A stretch of 26,063 bases of DNA from an uncultured Eubacterium sp. (lineage in GTDB: Bacteria > Bacillota_A > Clostridia > Lachnospirales > Lachnospiraceae). Position numbers and translations under genes: made by a program. The notes under the pieces were generated by a model. The model worked only from the letters and a program-made list of their open reading frames with translations, had not been told where the DNA came from and made no database searches. Numbering within the stretch: the stretch's first letter is position 1; each line of letters opens with the position of its first letter. Positions 17,059 through 24,794 of the stretch are shown here, one piece after another. Location of the stretch: contig CAJUSH010000043.1 in the NCBI GenBank assembly GCA_910589045.1, positions 1-26,063 on the forward strand, given 5' to 3'.

Positions 17059-17709
17059 ATGGCAGGATTCTTCAATTCGGAAAATAAGCTCTGGTCGTCG
17101 GTAAACTCCGCGGTGGATGCGATTCTCTTGAATATTATGTGGCTCATTACGTGTATTCCAATTTTCACCATCGGGGCTGCGACCACCGCTTTTTATTACA
17201 CGACTCACAAGGTCATCCGCAATCAGCGCAGCGGTATCTGGAAGGAATACTGGTCGTCGTTCCGGGGTAATTTTAAGCAGGCTACGAAAATCTGGCTGCT
17301 GTTTCTGGCAATTTTTCTGGTGTTCTATTTCGATATCAGCATTTGCAGTGACTATTTGAAGGAGGGGGATTCCATCGGCGTGCTGGCGTACTTTTTTGTA
17401 GGGCTTGCGATGGTGGCGCTCCTCTGGTTTATGTATGTGTTTGCGTATCTTGCGCGCTTTGCGGACAATACCAGGACAACGCTGAAAAATGCCGCGATCA
17501 TGGCGTTTACAAATCCAGGGTACTCCCTGATTGTGCTGGTAGTTTTGCTTGCGGCGCTGTATGTGTGCTGGTGGCTGATGCTCTTTACATGGTTTGTGCC
17601 GGCGCTTGCGATGGTGTTTATCAACCTGGCGTTAGAGCGGGTGTTCCGCAAATACATGACCGAGGAAGAGCTTTTGGAAGAGCAGGAAAATGACAGGATG
17701 AGGAGCTGA
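17059..17709 (+). CDS. DUF624 / YesL-family membrane protein
   Basis: A 216-residue integral membrane protein that starts MAGFFNSENKLWSSVNSAVD, the usual opening of the YesL/DUF624 (PF04854) family. Four to five hydrophobic segments are seen, around residues 20-45, 72-95, 100-128 and 140-180, and the tail is acidic (TEEELLEEQEN). The family is often found beside carbohydrate ABC transporters, but its function is not established. Here there is no transporter next to it; it sits alone between addA and the DAHP synthase gene, behind its own strong promoter. GAAGGGGG (17043-17050) lies 8 bases before the start. The DAHP synthase gene begins 5 bases after its stop, so the two are probably cotranscribed. 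Confidence 0.87.
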   Translation: MAGFFNSENKLWSSVNSAVDAILLNIMWLITCIPIFTIGAATTAFYYTTHKVIRNQRSGIWKEYWSSFRGNFKQATKIWLLFLAIFLVFYFDISICSDYLKEGDSIGVLAYFFVGLAMVALLWFMYVFAYLARFADNTRTTLKNAAIMAFTNPGYSLIVLVVLLAALYVCWWLMLFTWFVPALAMVFINLALERVFRKYMTEEELLEEQENDRMRS

Positions 17710-17714
17710 TAGAG

Positions 17715-18749
17715 ATGTCGATGACGATTCATAACCGGCTGCCGGAGCCGGAAATATTAAAGATGGAATATCCGATTTCCCCCGCTCTGGTGGCGATGAA
17801 GCAGGCGCGGGATGCGGAGATTAAAAAGGTGTTTACCGGGGAGTCGGACAAGTTTCTTGTAATTATCGGTCCGTGCTCCGCGGACAACGAGGATTCGGTT
17901 TGCGAGTACGTGAGCCGCCTGGCGAAGGTCAGCGAGGAGGTGGCGGATCGGCTGATTTTGATTCCGCGCATTTATACGAACAAGCCCCGCACGACCGGCG
18001 CAGGCTACAAGGGGATGCTGCACCAGCCGGATCCGACCCAGGCGCCGGATCTCTACCGGGGCATTGTCTCCATTCGGAAAATGCACATCCGGGCCATGAG
18101 CGAAAGCGCCCTGACGGCGGCGGACGAGATGCTTTACCCGGAAAACAGGAGCTATCTGGACGATATTTTGTCCTATGAGGCCATCGGCGCGCGCTCGGTG
18201 GAAAACCAGCAGCACCGGCTCACCGCCAGCGGGATGGACATTCCCGTGGGGATGAAAAATCCCACCAGCGGCGACATGTCGGTGATGCTCAACGCCGTGC
18301 GGGCGGCGCAGAATCCCACCTCGTTTATTTATCGCGGCTACAATGTGAGCACCAGCGGCAACCCGCTGGCCCACTGTATTCTCAGGGGCTTTGTGAACAG
18401 CAGGGGCGAGTGTCATCCGAACTATCACTACGAGGATATGATGCAGCTCATCCGGGATTACCGTCAGGATGCCTTTACAAACCCGGCGGTGATTGTGGAT
18501 ACGAACCATTCCAACTCCAACAAGCAGTATAAGGAGCAGATCCGCATTGCCAAGGAAATTATGCACAACCGTCTCCACAACGGGGATATGCGGAAGCTGG
18601 TGAAGGGGCTTATGATTGAGAGCTACCTGGAGGAGGGCAGCCAGCCGATCTGTGAGCACATGGTTTACGGAAAATCCATCACGGACCCGTGCCTTGGCTG
18701 GGAGGACACGAGACGCCTGCTCGATGTGATCGCGGAGATGAGTGCGTAG
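17715..18749 (+). CDS. 3-deoxy-7-phosphoheptulonate synthase (class I DAHP synthase)
   Basis: A 344-residue type I-alpha DAHP synthase. It condenses phosphoenolpyruvate and erythrose 4-phosphate in the first step of the shikimate pathway to aromatic amino acids. Visible active-site segments are IIGPCS (Cys54), the KPRTT loop (90-94) followed by Lys99, IGARSVENQQHR, MKNPTSGD, DTNHSNSNKQ and the C-terminal YGKSITDPCLGWEDT. No chorismate mutase or ACT domain is fused. Length and the unextended N-terminus agree with the AroF/AroG/AroH group, but which feedback specificity it has cannot be told. AGGAG (17701-17705) is 9 bases upstream of the ATG; a second ATG two codons later is also possible. The last eight codons and the TAG stop lie within the first copy of a 68-bp tandem repeat. 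Confidence 0.95.
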   Translation: MSMTIHNRLPEPEILKMEYPISPALVAMKQARDAEIKKVFTGESDKFLVIIGPCSADNEDSVCEYVSRLAKVSEEVADRLILIPRIYTNKPRTTGAGYKGMLHQPDPTQAPDLYRGIVSIRKMHIRAMSESALTAADEMLYPENRSYLDDILSYEAIGARSVENQQHRLTASGMDIPVGMKNPTSGDMSVMLNAVRAAQNPTSFIYRGYNVSTSGNPLAHCILRGFVNSRGECHPNYHYEDMMQLIRDYRQDAFTNPAVIVDTNHSNSNKQYKEQIRIAKEIMHNRLHNGDMRKLVKGLMIESYLEEGSQPICEHMVYGKSITDPCLGWEDTRRLLDVIAEMSA

Positions 18750-18890
18750 CATCGCAGCCGCTCGCTCTGTATCCTGATTGATGCTAACACGATGCGATCG
18801 CGGAGATGAGTGCGCAGCATCGCAGCCGCTCGCTTTGTATCCTGACTCATGCTAACACGATGCGATCGCGGACATGAGCGTGCAGCCTCG
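18723..18890 (+). repeat. 68-bp tandem repeat (2.5 copies) spanning the end of the DAHP synthase gene
   Basis: Copy 1 is 18723-18790 and copy 2 is 18791-18858, with 63 of 68 bases identical. A partial copy 3 is at 18859-18890 (28 of 32 identical). Copy 1 contains the last eight sense codons and the TAG stop of the DAHP synthase gene. In copy 2 the equivalent of the stop is CAG. Each full copy can fold as a hairpin (for example TAGCATC with GATGCTA, 18746-18752 and 18780-18786). It looks like a local tandem duplication that has drifted. Confidence 0.92.
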
Positions 18891-19036
18891 TCCCGGCGGG
18901 GAGGGTGCAGGGCGTTGCAAAAAACGGGCGCATGCTAAGCCGCCGAAAGCGAATGCGTGGCTGCCTTGCAGGGGATGCATCGAAGCGGGTCCTGATTTCA
19001 CCCCGGAGGAAATGAACACAGAAATGAGTGGTAATC
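18891..19036 (+). other. Spacer before the PucR-type regulator
   Basis: GC-rich non-coding sequence without a recognisable promoter. A possible hairpin pairs AGCCGC with GTGGCT (about 18939-18963). A strong GGAGGA (19005-19010) is followed at once by a 10-codon open frame (19012-19044) that overlaps the start of the regulator gene in another frame. Whether that short frame is translated is unknown. Confidence 0.4.
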
Positions 19037-20164
19037 ATGCATAAAAAAATACAGCAGATTTTGGAGGAGCTGACGGCAATCTCAGGGGTGCGCTTTGCAC
19101 TCTTTGAAATGCCCGCAGGCTATGTGGCCGGTACCCTGGGGGAGGATGCACTGCCCCCGGAGCAGCTTTCCCGGATGGAAGAGACGCAGGCTGGGGAGCA
19201 TCGCATCGGCAGTCTCACGGTGTTTCCGGTGTATGTGGCGGGGCATATCCTGCTTCTGGCGGCGGAGGGAGCAGAGCCTGCGGTTCTCGTGCCCGGGCGC
19301 ATGGCGGCCAACGAGCTGCAGCTCTTTTTTACTACGGTCAGAAAGGATATGGATAAAAACGCGTTCGCGGCGGCGCTTTTGTCGGGGGAGATTCCGGCAG
19401 GCGATCTGTACAAGCAGGCGGGACGGGTGAAGCTTAAAGATGCGCCCCGGGTGCTTTACCTGTTTGAACTTTCACAGCCGCTTTCGGATGCCGGGGCACT
19501 TCGGATGCTCGGCAGTATTTTTGCGGACGGCAGACAGGACGTACTGTTTTTGCAGGACGAGACGCATCTGGTGCTTATCAAGGCGTATGAGAAGGGCGTG
19601 AGTGCCGCGCAGGCGCAGGGAGACGCGCTCTCGGCGGTGGATACGATGCTTTCCGAGCTGATGTTTAAGGTGCGGGTGGGCTACAGCACGCCGAAGGAAA
19701 CGCTCGCCGACCTTTTTGACGCGAAGCGGGAGGCGTCGATGGCACTTCGCATAGCGGGGCTGTTCCAGGAGCCGCGGGAGGTAGCGGCCTATGCCAGACT
19801 CGGCATTGCGCGGCTCATTTACGAGCTTCCAAGGGAGTTGTGCGAGGTTTTTCTGCAGGAGGTGTTCGGGGAGGAGCTGCCGGATCGAAGGATCGATGAG
19901 GAGATGCAGGTGACGATCCGCCGTTTTTTTGAGCACAACCTGAATATTTCCGAGACGGCGCGTCAACTCTATCTGCATCGGAATACACTGGTGTACCGTC
20001 TGGAGCGGCTGGAGAAGATCATCGGTCTGGATATCCGCCGGTTTGACGATGCCATGACCTTTCAGATTGCAATGATGGTGCTGGCACACTACCGGGATCT
20101 GGAAAAGGAGGGCGCGGCCTTCCACGGCGTGCAGCTCACGGACGGCACCGGGAAAAATATTTGA
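19037..20164 (+). CDS. PucR/CdaR-type helix-turn-helix transcriptional regulator
   Basis: A protein of 375 residues from ATG 19037 (378 from the in-frame GTG at 19028). Its C-terminus (about residues 297-352) is the PucR-type HTH: FFEHNLNISETARQLYLHRN and then TLVYRLERLEKIIGLDIRRF, a match to the HTH_30 pattern. The middle (about 120-260) resembles the degenerate GGDEF-like domain of CdaR-type regulators, and the N-terminus could sense a ligand. The family controls diacid, purine and amino-acid catabolic genes, but no such operon is nearby, so its target is unknown. The start is uncertain: the only strong ribosome site is 27 bases before ATG 19037, while a weak GAGTGG lies 5 bases before it. 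The stop lies 14 bases before ispF. Confidence 0.83.
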   Translation: MHKKIQQILEELTAISGVRFALFEMPAGYVAGTLGEDALPPEQLSRMEETQAGEHRIGSLTVFPVYVAGHILLLAAEGAEPAVLVPGRMAANELQLFFTTVRKDMDKNAFAAALLSGEIPAGDLYKQAGRVKLKDAPRVLYLFELSQPLSDAGALRMLGSIFADGRQDVLFLQDETHLVLIKAYEKGVSAAQAQGDALSAVDTMLSELMFKVRVGYSTPKETLADLFDAKREASMALRIAGLFQEPREVAAYARLGIARLIYELPRELCEVFLQEVFGEELPDRRIDEEMQVTIRRFFEHNLNISETARQLYLHRNTLVYRLERLEKIIGLDIRRFDDAMTFQIAMMVLAHYRDLEKEGAAFHGVQLTDGTGKNI

Positions 20165-20178
20165 TACGGAGGAGCAAT

Positions 20179-20718
20179 ATGCGTGTAGGAATCGGATACG
20201 ATGTGCATAGACTGGTAGAGGGCAGGAGACTCATTTTAGGCGGTGTGGAGATCCCCCACAGCTTGGGACTTCTGGGGCATTCGGATGCGGATGTGCTGCT
20301 GCATGCCATTATGGATGCGCTGCTTGGCGCGGCGGCGCTGGGTGATATCGGGCAGCATTTTCCCGATACGGACCCGGCCTATGAGGGCGCGGACAGCCTG
20401 CGGCTGCTCGCCCATGTGCAGGAGCTTCTGCAGCAGGAGGGCTATGCCGTCGGCAACATTGATGCGACGATCATTGCCCAGAAGCCGAAGCTCATGCCTC
20501 ATATTCAGAAGATGCGGGAGAACATCGCAGAGGCGATGCGGCTTACCCTCGGACAGGTGAGCGTCAAGGCGACTACCGAGGAGCGTCTCGGCTTTACCGG
20601 AAGGGAGGAGGGCATCTCGGCCCAGGCAGTGTGTACCCTGACCGGAATCTATGAGGCGAGCGCGCCGGTTGCGGGCAGCGGGGGCTGCAGCGGCTGCGGC
20701 GGGTGTCCGCGGAAGTAA
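20179..20718 (+). CDS. ispF: 2-C-methyl-D-erythritol 2,4-cyclodiphosphate synthase with a cysteine-rich tail
   Basis: A 179-residue IspF of the non-mevalonate isoprenoid pathway, which cyclises CDP-methylerythritol 2-phosphate with loss of CMP. The signature MRVGIGYDVHRL is present with metal ligands Asp8, His10 and His42, and also LGHSDADVLLHA and KATTEERLGFTGREEGISAQ. The start is set by GGAGGAG (20168-20174) 4 bases ahead. The frame is open 18 bases further upstream but would lack this site. The normal enzyme ends near residue 158. Here about 20 extra residues follow, ending GGCSGCGGCPRK with Cys170, Cys173 and Cys176. This tail is unlike the compact bacterial enzyme. ispF stands 66 bases before cysS, as a remnant of the ispDF-gltX-cysE-cysS arrangement of Bacillus. 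Confidence 0.95.
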   Translation: MRVGIGYDVHRLVEGRRLILGGVEIPHSLGLLGHSDADVLLHAIMDALLGAAALGDIGQHFPDTDPAYEGADSLRLLAHVQELLQQEGYAVGNIDATIIAQKPKLMPHIQKMRENIAEAMRLTLGQVSVKATTEERLGFTGREEGISAQAVCTLTGIYEASAPVAGSGGCSGCGGCPRK

Positions 20719-20784
20719 GGTGCATGTGCGGTATGCCTGTGTAGATTCCGCGTTTGTTTAATTGTAAATCAGGAGGAGAGAACC

Positions 20785-22200
20785 ATGAAAATTTTCAATA
20801 CAATGACCAGGCAGAAGGAGGAGTTTGTACCTCTGGAGGAGGGGAAGGTGCGCATGTATGTGTGCGGTCCGACCGTGTACAATCTGATCCACATCGGCAA
20901 TGCGCGCCCCATGATTGTCTTTGACACCTTCCGCCGTTATCTGGAATATAAGGGCTACGAGGTTAATTTTGTTTCCAACTTTACCGATGTGGACGACAAG
21001 ATCATCAAAAAGGCAAACGAGGAGGGGGTGGATGCCTCCGTCATATCCAAACGCTACATTGAGGAGTGCAGGAAGGATATGGAGGGCATGAACGTGAAGC
21101 CCGCGACGACTCATCCGCTGGCGACAAATGAGATTTCGGGCATGATCGACATGATTTCGACGCTGATCGAAAAGGGCTACGCCTATGCGGCGGCGGACGG
21201 AACCGTGTATTTCCGCACGCGCAAATTTGCGGATTACGGAAAGCTTTCACATAAAAACCTGGACGACCTGCAGGCGGGACACCGGGACATCAAGGTCACG
21301 GGGGAGCTCAAGGAGGATCCTTTGGATTTCGTGCTCTGGAAGCCGAAAAAGGAGGGCGAGATTTACTGGGAGTCACCCTGGTGTGAGGGCAGACCCGGCT
21401 GGCACATCGAGTGCTCGGTCATGTCAAAGCGCTATCTGGGGGATGAAATTGACATTCACGCGGGCGGCGAGGATCTGATTTTTCCACATCACGAGAACGA
21501 GATCGCGCAGTCGGAGGCGGCAAACGGCGTCCCCTTTGCAAAGTACTGGATGCACAACGGCTTTTTGAACATCAACAACCAGAAAATGTCGAAGTCGCTG
21601 GGCAACTTTTTCACGGTTCGCGACATTGCGGAAAAATATGATTTACAGGTGCTTCGCTTCTTTATGCTGAGCGCGCACTACAGAAGCCCCTTAAACTTCT
21701 CCGCAGATCTGATGGAGGCGGCCAAGAGCGGCCTGGAGCGCATCAAAACCGCGGGGGATACGCTGCGCCGTCAGATGGAGGCGGCGGGCGCGCGGGATAT
21801 GAGCGGCAACGAGAAGGCATCCTATGAGCAGAGCGCCGTGTATGTGGAAAAATTTGAGGCGGCGATGGACGATGATGCCAACACCGCGGATGCGGTTTCT
21901 GCCGTGTTTGAGCTGGTAAAGTTTGCAAACACAAATGCCAGCGCGGAAAACAGCCGGGAGTACCTGCAAAAGCTCTATGGGCGCCTGCAGACGCTCTGTG
22001 AGGTTTTGGGTATTATCCTTGAGCAGGAGGAGGAAGTCGATACGGAGCTGGAGACCTGGGTTGAAGCGATGATCGAGGAGCGTGGCGCGGCAAAGAAGGC
22101 GAAAAATTTTGCCCGTGCGGACGAAATCCGCGAGGAGCTAAAAAGCCGGGGCATCATTCTGGAGGATACCAGAGAAGGTGTAAAATGGAAACGGGCTTAA
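20785..22200 (+). CDS. cysS: Cysteinyl-tRNA synthetase
   Basis: A 471-residue class I synthetase that charges tRNA-Cys. It shows the zinc ligand Cys27 in MYVCGPTVYN, the HIGN motif (36-39), WHIECSVMS and PHHENEIAQSE (further zinc and substrate residues), and KMSKS (267-271). The C-terminal DALR-like helical region is followed by the NFARADEIREELKSRGIILED segment typical of CysS. A strong AGGAGGAG (about 20770-20777) precedes the ATG. The 66 bases in front are too short for a T-box leader, and none is seen. The 3' end overlaps the next gene by 16 bases. Confidence 0.98.
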   Translation: MKIFNTMTRQKEEFVPLEEGKVRMYVCGPTVYNLIHIGNARPMIVFDTFRRYLEYKGYEVNFVSNFTDVDDKIIKKANEEGVDASVISKRYIEECRKDMEGMNVKPATTHPLATNEISGMIDMISTLIEKGYAYAAADGTVYFRTRKFADYGKLSHKNLDDLQAGHRDIKVTGELKEDPLDFVLWKPKKEGEIYWESPWCEGRPGWHIECSVMSKRYLGDEIDIHAGGEDLIFPHHENEIAQSEAANGVPFAKYWMHNGFLNINNQKMSKSLGNFFTVRDIAEKYDLQVLRFFMLSAHYRSPLNFSADLMEAAKSGLERIKTAGDTLRRQMEAAGARDMSGNEKASYEQSAVYVEKFEAAMDDDANTADAVSAVFELVKFANTNASAENSREYLQKLYGRLQTLCEVLGIILEQEEEVDTELETWVEAMIEERGAAKKAKNFARADEIREELKSRGIILEDTREGVKWKRA

Positions 22201-22688
22201 ACACATATATCAAGGAGCAGTTCGGTATCACGCAGGACGTGGACATACGCACGGTGAACCCGCTGACGCTGGCCTACATCGGTGACGGCGTCTACGAGCT
22301 GATCGTGCGATCGGTCATGACGGCGCGGATGAACACGAAGGCGAAGCTGCTGCATCGCCAGACGAGCCAGCTCGTCAAGGCGGAGGCACAGTCGAAAATG
22401 ATGGAGATTCTTCTTCCGCATCTGAGCGGGGAGGAGGAGCACGTCTACCGGCGGGGGCGCAATGCGAAGTCTCCCACGATGGCAAAAAACGCTTTGGTGG
22501 GGGACTACCGCAGGGCGACCGGGTTTGAGGCCCTCATGGGATATCTCTACCTGACGGATCAGACGGCGCGTCTGATGGAGCTGGTGAAGCTGGCACTGGA
22601 TCATTATACGCCGCAGGAGGAGCGGTTTGCGGAGGCGCACAACCGGCGCGGGCGCCGGAAACCGGACAGGCCCGGCAGCAGGAGGTAG
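22185..22688 (+). CDS. mrnC: Mini-ribonuclease III
   Basis: A 167-residue RNase III-type nuclease without a double-stranded-RNA-binding domain. It matures the ends of 23S rRNA precursor in Firmicutes. The catalytic acid Asp34 is in LAYIGDGVYELIVRS and Glu115 in RRATGFEALMGYLYL, with the conserved NAKSPTMAKNALVGDYR loop between. The C-terminal tail is strongly basic (NRRGRRKPDRPGSRR), slightly beyond the usual end. Its ATG lies 16 bases inside the end of cysS, which implies coupled translation. It stands directly between cysS and rlmB, the conserved Firmicute order. Confidence 0.95.
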   Translation: METGLNTYIKEQFGITQDVDIRTVNPLTLAYIGDGVYELIVRSVMTARMNTKAKLLHRQTSQLVKAEAQSKMMEILLPHLSGEEEHVYRRGRNAKSPTMAKNALVGDYRRATGFEALMGYLYLTDQTARLMELVKLALDHYTPQEERFAEAHNRRGRRKPDRPGSRR

Positions 22689-22794
22689 CCGTGTCGCGCC
22701 GGCAGGGGCGGGACGGAGTACAGCGATTGCGGTGCCTTGTACCGGCAGCGGGCTCTGTCACAGGAAACGTAATTTTACATGAGGAGTACAGGTT

Positions 22795-23553
22795 ATGGAA
22801 GAAATGAAAATCGAGGCGGCGGAGACAAAGATTGAGGGGCGCAACGCTGTTTTGGAGGCACTGCGCGCGGGAAAGACGGTTGATAAGCTCTACGTGCTGG
22901 ACGGCTGTCAGGACGGGCCGGTGCGCACGATCATCCGGGAGGCCAGGAAGCACGATACGATCCTGAATTTCGTGTCTAAGGAGCGTCTGGACCAGCTCTC
23001 CGAAACCGGGAAGCATCAGGGCGTGATCGCGCAGACCGCCGTCTATGCCTATGCGCAGGTGGAGGAGCTTTTGGAGCGGGCAAGGAAGAAGGGGGAGGCA
23101 CCGTTTTTGATTTTGCTGGACGGCATCGAGGATCCCCATAACCTGGGCGCGATCATAAGAACCGCGAATCTGGCGGGCGCGCACGGCGTCATTATCCCGA
23201 AGCGGCGTGCGGTGGGACTGACGGCAGTGGTGGCAAAGGCGTCCGCCGGAGCCGTGAACTACACGCCGGTTGCAAAGGTGACGAACCTTTCTGCCACCAT
23301 AGAGGATTTGAAAAAGGAGGGCATGTGGTTCGTATGCGCGGATATGGGCGGAACGCCCATGTATGACCTGAAGCTGACGGGTCCCATCGGTGTCGTCATC
23401 GGAAGCGAGGGCGAGGGGGTCAGCAGGCTCGTGCGGGAGCACTGTGACATGACGGCGGCGATCCCGATGAAGGGCGACATCGATTCTTTGAATGCGTCGG
23501 TGGCCTGCGGTGTGCTCGCGTATGAGATTGTGCGGCAGCGGTTTGCGGAATGA
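22795..23553 (+). CDS. rlmB: 23S rRNA (guanosine-2'-O-)-methyltransferase, RlmB/TrmH family
   Basis: A 252-residue SPOUT methyltransferase. An N-terminal substrate-binding domain begins KIEGRNAVLEALRAG. The catalytic SPOUT knot has motif 1 LDGIEDPHNLGAIIRTAN (Asn116, Arg122), motif 2 GSEGEGVSRL (203-212) and motif 3 IPMKGDIDSLNASVA (223-237). The position in the cysS-mrnC-rlmB-sigH cluster supports RlmB (position G2251 in E. coli numbering) over other TrmH-like paralogues, but specificity is inferred. GAGGAG (22781-22786) lies 8 bases upstream. The 106-base gap after mrnC is non-coding, with no clear promoter. Confidence 0.93.
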   Translation: MEEMKIEAAETKIEGRNAVLEALRAGKTVDKLYVLDGCQDGPVRTIIREARKHDTILNFVSKERLDQLSETGKHQGVIAQTAVYAYAQVEELLERARKKGEAPFLILLDGIEDPHNLGAIIRTANLAGAHGVIIPKRRAVGLTAVVAKASAGAVNYTPVAKVTNLSATIEDLKKEGMWFVCADMGGTPMYDLKLTGPIGVVIGSEGEGVSRLVREHCDMTAAIPMKGDIDSLNASVACGVLAYEIVRQRFAE

Positions 23554-23634
23554 CCGCGTGATCATCCGGACGCGTCCGCAGGATCAGACAGGGCAGCCCT
23601 TTGAGGGGAAGGCCAAATTACCGGGAGGTTATCG

Positions 23635-24243
23635 ATGAAGGAAAAAAGCTACGAGGGTGTAAAGGACGAGGAGCTTTTGGCAGAGCTTAGCGGCGGCAAC
23701 GACAGCATCACGGATTATCTGTGTAATAAGTACAAGCATCTGGTCACGCGGGAGGCGAACGCCCTCTATCTGATCGGGGCGGAGAAGGAGGATCTGATCC
23801 AGGAGGGAATGATCGGATTGTTCAAGGCGATCCGTGATTTTTCGTCCGGGAAGGAATCCTCGTTTTACACCTTTGCAAGGCTGTGTATCAGAAGGCAGAT
23901 GTACCATGCCATCGAGGCATCAAAGCGCCTGAAGCATGTGCCGTTAAACTCGTATATTTCTTTTTCGGAGGAGACGGGGGAGGAGAGCGGCCTTACCGTC
24001 GGGGATACTCTGGAAGCGGACGGCGAGCAGAATCCGGAGCGCCTTTTGATTCAGCAGGAAAATTATCAGGATTTTTTCGATCGTCTTGCATCGGTGCTCA
24101 GCCCGATGGAAAAGCAGGTGTGTGATCTGTATCTGCAGGGCATGGATTACCGCCAGATCGCGGAAGAGCTGGAGAAGCCGCCGAAATCCATTGACAATGC
24201 CCTGCAGCGCATCCGAACAAAGATGGGGCGTTCGGAAAAGTGA
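23635..24243 (+). CDS. sigH: RNA polymerase sigma factor SigH (sporulation and transition-state)
   Basis: A 202-residue sigma factor. Region 2 contains EDLIQEGMIGLFKAIRDF (52-69) and the FYTFARLCIRRQMYHAIEAS segment. Region 4 has the HTH MDYRQIAEELEKPPKSIDNA near the C-terminus. This matches Bacillus/Clostridium SigH (Spo0H), which drives early sporulation and competence genes. The location immediately after rlmB is the conserved one, although the Bacillus gene rae1 (yacP) that lies between them is missing here. The region upstream contains GGGAGG (23622-23627), 7 bases before the ATG, and the palindrome GGACGCGTCC (about 23568-23577). It is convergent with the DUF4364 gene, with only 15 bases between stops. 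Confidence 0.95.
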   Translation: MKEKSYEGVKDEELLAELSGGNDSITDYLCNKYKHLVTREANALYLIGAEKEDLIQEGMIGLFKAIRDFSSGKESSFYTFARLCIRRQMYHAIEASKRLKHVPLNSYISFSEETGEESGLTVGDTLEADGEQNPERLLIQQENYQDFFDRLASVLSPMEKQVCDLYLQGMDYRQIAEELEKPPKSIDNALQRIRTKMGRSEK

Positions 24244-24258
24244 ATCGGTCTGCCCGGA

Positions 24259-24774
24259 CTATTTGACGAGCAGGTCCATGAGATATTCGTAGACGTCGGT
24301 GCTTTGCTTTTTCCAGTTTTCACAGATCGCCTGTGCAATCTCGCGGCTCGGGACGGTGACCGTCAGGTCGATGCGGGAATTGCCCCGCTCCTTTAGCTGA
24401 CAACGGACGGCATACTGCTCACCGGGTGCTTTGTAGTAATTTGCCAGAAAGGCGGCTGCCTCCTGGATTGCCAGATGGTTTGCGTTTAGGTACTCCTGAA
24501 TATCCTCGTAGATGCCGGGGGAGAGCTTGTCCGAAAAGAAGGAGAGCGTCTCCGCACCCGCGGGCGTGACGGAGTAGTGCGTGTTGCTGTGGGTCGCTTC
24601 CTTTTTAATAAAAGCGCTCTCGTCGAGCTCGTGCAGTGCCTCCTGAACAGTAAAATAATTCGTATATTCTTTTTCCAGAAAAAAGTCTGAGAGCTGTGTT
24701 CCGGTGAGCGGCGCGTGGGAGCGCTGCAGCAGTGCCAGGATCATCAGCTTGTAAATCGTAATGGGTTCGATCAT
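24259..24774 (-). CDS. DUF4364 family winged-helix protein
   Basis: A 171-residue cytoplasmic protein of the DUF4364 family (PF14277), common in Clostridia. The N-terminal about 90 residues look like a winged helix of PadR/MarR-like form (IYKLMILALLQRSHAPLTGT, LSDFFLEKEYTNYFTVQEAL, then a wing SNTHYSVTPAGAETL). The remainder is an alpha/beta domain of unknown role. It is probably a transcriptional regulator, but no target is known. The ribosome site GAGGTGA (24784-24778) lies 3 bases before the ATG, a short spacing. The gene is 20 bases downstream of the radical SAM gene on the same strand and is probably cotranscribed with it. Confidence 0.9.
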   Translation of the reverse strand: MIEPITIYKLMILALLQRSHAPLTGTQLSDFFLEKEYTNYFTVQEALHELDESAFIKKEATHSNTHYSVTPAGAETLSFFSDKLSPGIYEDIQEYLNANHLAIQEAAAFLANYYKAPGEQYAVRCQLKERGNSRIDLTVTVPSREIAQAICENWKKQSTDVYEYLMDLLVK

Positions 24775-24794
24775 AATTCACCTCATATTTTATT

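Noticed and set aside
20719..20784. T-box leader before cysS
   Set aside because: The gap is only 66 bases and has no T-box sequence or terminator stem.
24244..24258. Bidirectional terminator between the convergent sigH and DUF4364 genes
   Set aside because: The gap is 15 bases and no stem with T-tracts is visible there or in the adjacent gene ends.
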